From assembly GCA_016840385.1 (NCBI GenBank), contig JAEOSL010000126.1, positions 1 through 9,932 of the forward strand: 9,932 bases of DNA, in the 5' to 3' direction. Positions 6,981 to 9,932 of this stretch are shown in pieces (position 1 is the stretch's first letter; each line of letters opens with the position of its first letter). Source of the DNA: Candidatus Thorarchaeota archaeon (GTDB lineage: Archaea; Asgardarchaeota; Thorarchaeia; Thorarchaeales; Thorarchaeaceae). A program made the translations under genes and the position numbers. The notes beneath the pieces were generated by a model. The model ran no database searches. It was not told the origin of the DNA and saw nothing but the letters and a program-made list of their open reading frames with translations.

Positions 6981-8063
6981 TTGAATTACCACCTCGTCTT
7001 GACAAGAAGATGCAATCTCAATTGTCAATACTGTCACGGTGGAGAAGAAACCGGTCCAAACACAGAGATTCAATATAATACAGATGAACTTGCAGCTTTT
7101 CTCAGCAAGGATGATGACATTCAACTGATGCTATATGGAGGGGAACCGACACTTCGAATACCCCTGATTACTGAGCTAATGGATAAGTTTCCTCTAGCAC
7201 GATTCATGCTCCAGACTAATGCACTATTACTAAACAAAATCCCCGAAGTATATGCAAAGCGATTTCACTCAATCCTCATTTCAATTGATGGACCAGAAAT
7301 GGTTACAGACGGATATAGGTCTCAAGGAGTCTATCAGAGGATTCTAGAAAACACTCGATGGCTGGAGAATATCGGATACGAAGGGGATATCGTTGCACGG
7401 ATGGCGGTTAGTCAGGGATCTGATATTTACAGGGATGTAACGCATCTGTTGAATCTAAGAAATCCCAGCTTCAATCACGTTCACTGGCAGCTAAATGTCA
7501 TCTGGGATGCAGATGGCAACTGGCAAGATTTTGATAGATGGGTCGAAGAATCATACAATCCTGGAATTACTCGACTTGTCAAAGAATGGGTAGATAAGAT
7601 GGAACATGGGATTGTTGAAGGAATAGTTCCATTTATACCATTGACCTATACTATGCTGACGGGAGAAGCATCTAGAATGAGATGTGGTGCGGGGATTGAT
7701 ACATTCGCAATTCATGTGAATGGTAGCATTGGTATATGTCCAATATCACCAGATTGGGAATTCTCAATTGTCGGAGATATTTGGAAATCCGATCCGAAAG
7801 ATCTGCATGACATCATGAGTGTGGATGAGCCGTGTCCATCATGCGAAGAATATGGTGTGTGTGGAGGAAGATGCCTGTTCACTAACAAGCAGAAACTCTC
7901 GGGGGATGAAGGTTACAAGAAAGTCTGCAGCACAGTAACCCATCTTAATGATGCACTTCGAAAGCAAATTCCCAGAATTGAAACATACATTGCAAAGGGA
8001 CTGATTTCCCTTGATGATTTCAAATATCCAGAATTCAATAACGGGTGCGAAATAATACCCTAG
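6981..8063 (+). CDS. Radical-SAM/SPASM enzyme, AF0577-type putative peptide-modifying family
   Basis: The 360-residue protein opens with the radical-SAM cluster motif C11-x3-C15-x2-C18 right after the first strand (NYHLVLTRR), followed by GGEP at 53-56 and SIDGPE (101-106) in the TIM-barrel core. The C-terminal half is a SPASM domain with seven cysteines: C235-x17-C253, C285-x2-C288-x5-C294-x3-C298-x17-C316, enough for two extra 4Fe-4S clusters. Conserved blocks (HWQLNV, WVEESYNPGI, CGGRCLF, and the last residues GCEIIP) fit the AF0577 family, TIGR04084 as I recall it. SPASM enzymes often install crosslinks or other changes in ribosomal peptides, but this family's substrate is not known to me and no classic precursor lies beside it. 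The start is TTG behind AGGAG. Its stop shares the palindrome CTAG with the stop of the convergent GNAT gene. Confidence 0.88.
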   Translation: MNYHLVLTRRCNLNCQYCHGGEETGPNTEIQYNTDELAAFLSKDDDIQLMLYGGEPTLRIPLITELMDKFPLARFMLQTNALLLNKIPEVYAKRFHSILISIDGPEMVTDGYRSQGVYQRILENTRWLENIGYEGDIVARMAVSQGSDIYRDVTHLLNLRNPSFNHVHWQLNVIWDADGNWQDFDRWVEESYNPGITRLVKEWVDKMEHGIVEGIVPFIPLTYTMLTGEASRMRCGAGIDTFAIHVNGSIGICPISPDWEFSIVGDIWKSDPKDLHDIMSVDEPCPSCEEYGVCGGRCLFTNKQKLSGDEGYKKVCSTVTHLNDALRKQIPRIETYIAKGLISLDDFKYPEFNNGCEIIP

Positions 8064-8584
8064 TTTTCTGGCTCCAATTCCGATTCTACAAGACTCTTCT
8101 GCATTACAACTATCTCTTCGCCAAGTCGTTCCATTCGACCTGTTTCTTCATATCCCATTTTCTTATAGAAATCAATTTGGGGATCAACTGCGCCATAAAT
8201 CTCCACTTCCATAACTTGGGCGTTATTATAAGTCATCAGGTTTTCTGCATAATCAACCAGCATAGAACCGATTCGTCTTCCTCGAAAGCTCTTTCGTACA
8301 GCAACTCGTGACACAACACCAACTCGACCTACCAAACGTACTCTCATTGTAGCAACTACTGTATCACCAACGAGTCCAACATACTGATCGCCCATCTGTA
8401 TATGTCTTGCAATCTTTCCTAATCCTTCGTCAAGCGCAGCGGGCACTCGCGACAATTGTTTCTTTATTGGAGCATATGCTTCAACAGTAATTTCCTTGAT
8501 TAAATCAACTTCTGCAAGGTTCGCGTGACGAACAGTAACTTCAGCGTAATTGTAGATTGGAGGGACCTCCTGATGTGTGCACAT
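8060..8584 (-). CDS. GNAT-family N-acetyltransferase
   Basis: This 174-residue protein has the GNAT fold: strand TVRHANLAEVDLI (17-29), a central sheet (YVGLVGDTVVATMRVRL, 68-84), motif A for acetyl-CoA with VAVRKSFRGRRIGSMLV (94-110, pyrophosphate loop around RGRRIG), and the closing FYKKMGYEETGRM (139-151). The acceptor is unknown; proteins, amines and small molecules are all possible. The start is ATG (8582-8584) with no ribosome site in front. A TATA-like TTTATG on the - strand lies ~25 bases upstream, which would suit a leaderless message. An excellent AGGAGG lies 12 bases inside the gene, ahead of an in-frame ATC, so the true start could be downstream at a non-AUG codon. The C-terminal ~15 residues are acidic. 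It is divergent from the second GNAT gene. Confidence 0.82.
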   Translation of the reverse strand: MCTHQEVPPIYNYAEVTVRHANLAEVDLIKEITVEAYAPIKKQLSRVPAALDEGLGKIARHIQMGDQYVGLVGDTVVATMRVRLVGRVGVVSRVAVRKSFRGRRIGSMLVDYAENLMTYNNAQVMEVEIYGAVDPQIDFYKKMGYEETGRMERLGEEIVVMQKSLVESELEPEN

Positions 8585-8601
8585 TCTAATGTATAACGTA
8601 G
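8583..8601 (+). repeat. Promoter-like repeat, left of the second GNAT gene
   Basis: ATTCTAAT plus GTATAACGTAG here recurs at 9166-9187 with three bases inserted between the two blocks (19 of 19 bases otherwise equal). The TATAAC core resembles the TATA-like element at 2725. It could be the promoter of the GNAT gene starting at 8693, with a leader of roughly 75 bases. Its left end also overlaps the start codon of the - strand GNAT gene. Confidence 0.4.
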
Positions 8602-8678
8602 TCCGACATAAATCATTTGGAGGGGGAACGTTTTTTGAACCCCAAAAACATGTATTCTTGACGCAAAAAGTGAGATTT

Positions 8679-8684
8679 GAGGTG
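8679..8684 (+). promoter_or_regulatory. SD site GAGGTG that supports a CTG start at 8693
   Basis: GAGGTG ends eight bases before CTG at 8693-8695. The spacing is close to that of the SD sites of the TTG-started genes in this window. No ATG, GTG or TTG exists in this frame between the TGA at 8678-8680 and the internal ATG at 8969. Confidence 0.5.
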
Positions 8685-8692
8685 TTTCCACT

Positions 8693-9172
8693 CTGATAAT
8701 CAGTGTCAGACCTAGAGAGAATGAAGATGGTGATTGGATAACTGAGGTCCTTCTTGAGAATTGGGCATCGAACATCGTTGTCACAAGAGGGATCAGCTAT
8801 AAGGCAGATCTTCTTCCAGGATTCATTGCAGAGATAGATGGAATCCGGATCGGTCTAATCACCTATAACATCAGCAATGATGAACTTGAGATAATCACGC
8901 TGAATGCAATCGAGGATGGAAAGGGAATTGGAACTGCATTACTCGAGGAAGTAGAGAAAATTGCCAAGATGAAAAACTGTTCACGAATTTGGCTAATCAC
9001 TACAAATGACAATGTAGATGCGCTACGATTCTATCAAAAACGAGGATATGAAATGAAGTCAGTTCACCGTTATGCAATTGATGAATCAAGGAAATTGAAA
9101 CCACAGCTTCCATTCGTAGGAAAATATGGGATTCCTATTCGAGATGAGATAGAGATGGAGAAGCTATTCTAA
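8693..9172 (+). CDS. GNAT-family N-acetyltransferase with an apparent CTG start
   Basis: The frame read from CTG 8693 gives 159 residues that fit a complete GNAT protein. It starts with (M)IISVRPRENEDGDWI, has VVTRG and LPGFIAEIDGIRIGLITY (41-58), the acetyl-CoA motif A region EDGKGIGTALLEEVE (74-88), then IWLITTNDNVDALRFYQKRGYE, and ends with the tail RKLKPQLP...GIPIRDEIEMEKL that I recognise from a widespread GNAT subfamily. The substrate is unknown. Starting at the only in-frame ATG (8969) would remove 92 residues, including the whole cofactor site, so that start is wrong. CTG behind GAGGTG fits best; ATA 8696 or a sequencing error in the start codon are alternatives. It is flanked on both sides by the same 19-base promoter-like repeat. 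Confidence 0.8.
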   Translation: MIISVRPRENEDGDWITEVLLENWASNIVVTRGISYKADLLPGFIAEIDGIRIGLITYNISNDELEIITLNAIEDGKGIGTALLEEVEKIAKMKNCSRIWLITTNDNVDALRFYQKRGYEMKSVHRYAIDESRKLKPQLPFVGKYGIPIRDEIEMEKLF

Positions 9173-9187
9173 TCATGTATAACGTAG
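9166..9187 (+). repeat. Promoter-like repeat, right of the second GNAT gene
   Basis: ATTCTAAT-CAT-GTATAACGTAG matches 8583-8601 apart from the three inserted bases. The left block covers the stop codon of the GNAT gene. TATAAC at 9178-9183 would place transcription start near 9206, giving a short leader with the strong SD of the 49-residue gene, so this copy is a reasonable TATA box for that gene. TTTAAAA at 9190-9196 is a second candidate. Confidence 0.4.
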
Positions 9188-9229
9188 GTTTAAAACGTCA
9201 AAATATTGACATAGAAAGGAGGCCACCCT

Positions 9230-9379
9230 ATGACTGATGAAGACAAGGATAAGGATGAAGTCGTTGAATCACAAATCAGCAAGCGCGACAAAAGAGAGAT
9301 GGAAAGGGGAGCTTGCGTTAACTGTGCAATAGCATCATTTGTAATCACTATATTGATGATGGTTGCATTAGTTTTGTAA
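9230..9379 (+). CDS. 49-residue tail-anchored membrane protein with a Cys-x-x-Cys
   Basis: ATG at 9230 follows a near-perfect SD (AAAGGAGG, 9215-9222) with seven bases between, and the frame closes at TAA 9377-9379. The N-terminal ~27 residues are highly charged (MTDEDKDKDEVVESQ, then KRDKREMERG) and should face the cytoplasm. C29-V-N-C32 sits exactly at the membrane border, followed by one hydrophobic helix (33-49) that reaches the C-terminus. This is a tail-anchored layout. I do not recognise a family; the Cys pair could bind a metal or form a disulfide or lipid link. The strong ribosome site and its own promoter-like sequence argue that it is real. A small hairpin with a T-run follows at 9389-9413. 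Confidence 0.7.
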   Translation: MTDEDKDKDEVVESQISKRDKREMERGACVNCAIASFVITILMMVALVL

Positions 9380-9388
9380 GATGTTGAT

Positions 9389-9413
9389 ATGGAAGTAATA
9401 TGTCTCCATTTTT
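9389..9413 (+). terminator. Hairpin plus T-run after the 49-residue gene
   Basis: ATGGA (9389-9393) pairs with TCCAT (9405-9409) across 11 bases, with a run of T's at 9409-9413. The stem is only five pairs. The T-run alone could end transcription in an archaeon. It starts 10 bases after the stop codon. Confidence 0.35.
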
Positions 9414-9429
9414 ACATTAGTTTCAATTA

Positions 9430-9474
9430 ACAAACAAAAAGAGAAAGAGAAGAGAGTCTACAAGAGACCCTCTC
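9430..9474 (-). terminator. Hairpin and pyrimidine/T-rich tract after the right-edge membrane gene
   Basis: GAGA-GTCT (9452-9459) pairs with AGAC-TCTC (9465-9468 and 9471-9474), a stem of eight pairs with a two-base bulge and a 5-base loop. On the - strand the hairpin is followed by a T-rich stretch (complement of 9430-9451, including TTTTTGTTTG). It lies 17 bases past the stop of the - strand gene, in the convergent gap, where a terminator is expected. Confidence 0.45.
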
Positions 9475-9490
9475 CATTTAGACTAGTTCA

Positions 9491-9932
9491 CTAATCGTCA
9501 TCATCGCCAAGGCGTTTTGCTTTACCTAACCGACGACTACTATCAACTCGTAATCTACCATCATCACGCTCAGGTTCTGGAGCAGTGTATCGCTCAGCTG
9601 GTTGTGACTTTTCTTCTTCTTCTATTTCTTCAGCGATATCAGGATCTACTTCATCAGGATCGAGAACCTCACCGTCATCGCGAGCTCTTTCCACGACCCT
9701 TCCAGCTCGTTCAACCCGTAGATAGTAGATAGCTGTGAATATGGCAACTAGTGGGAATGCGATCATCTTGGACACATCTCTGAAGAGGAATAAGAATCTC
9801 GGATCGCTTAGAATACCAGCATCGAACCATTCCCAGATGAGACTACTGGGATTGGAGGCAACAGCAAGAATAGAATCTACGAAGAAGAATCCACTTGCTA
9901 AGAAGAAAGTGAGAAGCGGACCAAAATCACCA
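9491..9932 (-). CDS. Multi-pass membrane protein with a charged cytoplasmic tail (partial, 5' end beyond the window)
   Basis: The frame is open from the right edge to the stop at 9491-9493, showing 146 residues. Hydrophobic stretches appear at visible residues ~4-27 (PLLTFFLASGFFFVDSILAV) and ~64-82 (MIAFPLVAIFTAIYYL), with a possible re-entrant or short segment between (LIWEWFDAGILSDPRFLFLF). After the last helix come RVERAGRVVERA and a long, acidic then mixed-charge tail (EEIEEEEKS, ending LGDDDD), probably cytoplasmic and disordered. An apparent start at GTG 9773-9775 falls just ahead of the last helix; since the frame upstream stays open and membrane-like, I treat it as internal. I do not recognise the family. 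Confidence 0.65.
   Translation of the reverse strand, partial: GDFGPLLTFFLASGFFFVDSILAVASNPSSLIWEWFDAGILSDPRFLFLFRDVSKMIAFPLVAIFTAIYYLRVERAGRVVERARDDGEVLDPDEVDPDIAEEIEEEEKSQPAERYTAPEPERDDGRLRVDSSRRLGKAKRLGDDDD

Noticed and set aside
8559..8570. Palindrome GGAGGGACCTCC within the first GNAT gene
   Set aside because: It is explained by an SD-like AGGAGG and coding sequence; only 12 bases with no second copy seen.
8630..8649. A/T-rich hairpin GTTTTTTG/CAAAAAC in the leader of the second GNAT gene
   Set aside because: The stem is weak, has a bulge and is probably unstable; I would not call it a regulatory RNA.
8670..8696. GTG at 8670 with a frameshift as the start of the second GNAT gene
   Set aside because: It needs a frameshift and adds unrelated residues (VRFEVFPL), while CTG 8693 has a well-placed SD and gives the usual N-terminus.
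8500..8784. 94-codon open frame on the - strand across the two GNAT starts
   Set aside because: It lies in another frame over two real genes and the gap between them, with no recognisable domain or ribosome site.
8969..9172. 67-codon ORF starting at ATG 8969
   Set aside because: It is the C-terminal part of the GNAT gene that reads in the same frame from 8693; starting here would drop the acetyl-CoA site.
8060..9172. Two GNAT genes as a recent duplicate pair
   Set aside because: Outside the common fold their sequences differ and belong to different GNAT subtypes.
1..9932. tRNA genes, CRISPR arrays, insertion sequences
   Set aside because: I saw no cloverleaf, regular repeat-spacer pattern, transposase or terminal inverted repeats anywhere in the window.

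Overview
The window looks like moderate-to-low-GC archaeal DNA. The reasons are strong Shine-Dalgarno (SD) sites combined with frequent TTG and GTG starts, A/T-rich TATA-like boxes a short distance upstream of genes, a radical-SAM enzyme of the AF0577 type that I know mainly from archaea, and several secreted or membrane-anchored proteins of the kind common in Asgard and other uncultivated archaea. An Asgard lineage is a guess; no marker gene here settles it. I saw no tRNA, rRNA, CRISPR array or transposase. Gene density is high and no gap exceeds 300 bases.

Left part (1-4882): the tail of a membrane protein enters from the left edge. It is followed by a LACTB2-like metallo-beta-lactamase (MBL)-fold hydrolase (+), two related ICMT/PEMT-type membrane methyltransferases (both -), and a large DUF255/YyaL-type thioredoxin-domain protein (+). 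The two methyltransferase genes lie in an old tandem duplication of about 0.9 kb. Its junction is still visible: a 38-codon mini-ORF (1900-2016) begins at the same distance from a shared promoter palindrome as the thioredoxin-domain gene, and continues in frame into a diverged copy of the MBL C-terminus. The palindrome TAACTAT(A/T)GTTA is present in both copies.

Middle part (4876-8063): a secreted, C-terminally anchored C39-like papain-fold peptidase (-) is divergent from a membrane-anchored single PPC-domain protein (+). A SPASM radical-SAM enzyme of the AF0577 'putative peptide-modifying' type follows on the + strand after 67 bases. An extracellular peptidase, a small anchored surface domain and a peptide-modifying type of enzyme side by side is the most suggestive functional cluster here, though the link between them is inference.

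Right part (8060-9932): two dissimilar GNAT acetyltransferases are divergently arranged. The second has no ATG, GTG or TTG at its expected N-terminus and appears to start at CTG (8693) behind an SD site. A near-identical 19-base promoter-like sequence flanks it on both sides. Then come a 49-residue tail-anchored protein with a Cys-x-x-Cys next to its membrane helix, two hairpins in a convergent gap, and a partial multi-pass membrane protein (-) with a strongly charged cytoplasmic tail running off the right edge.
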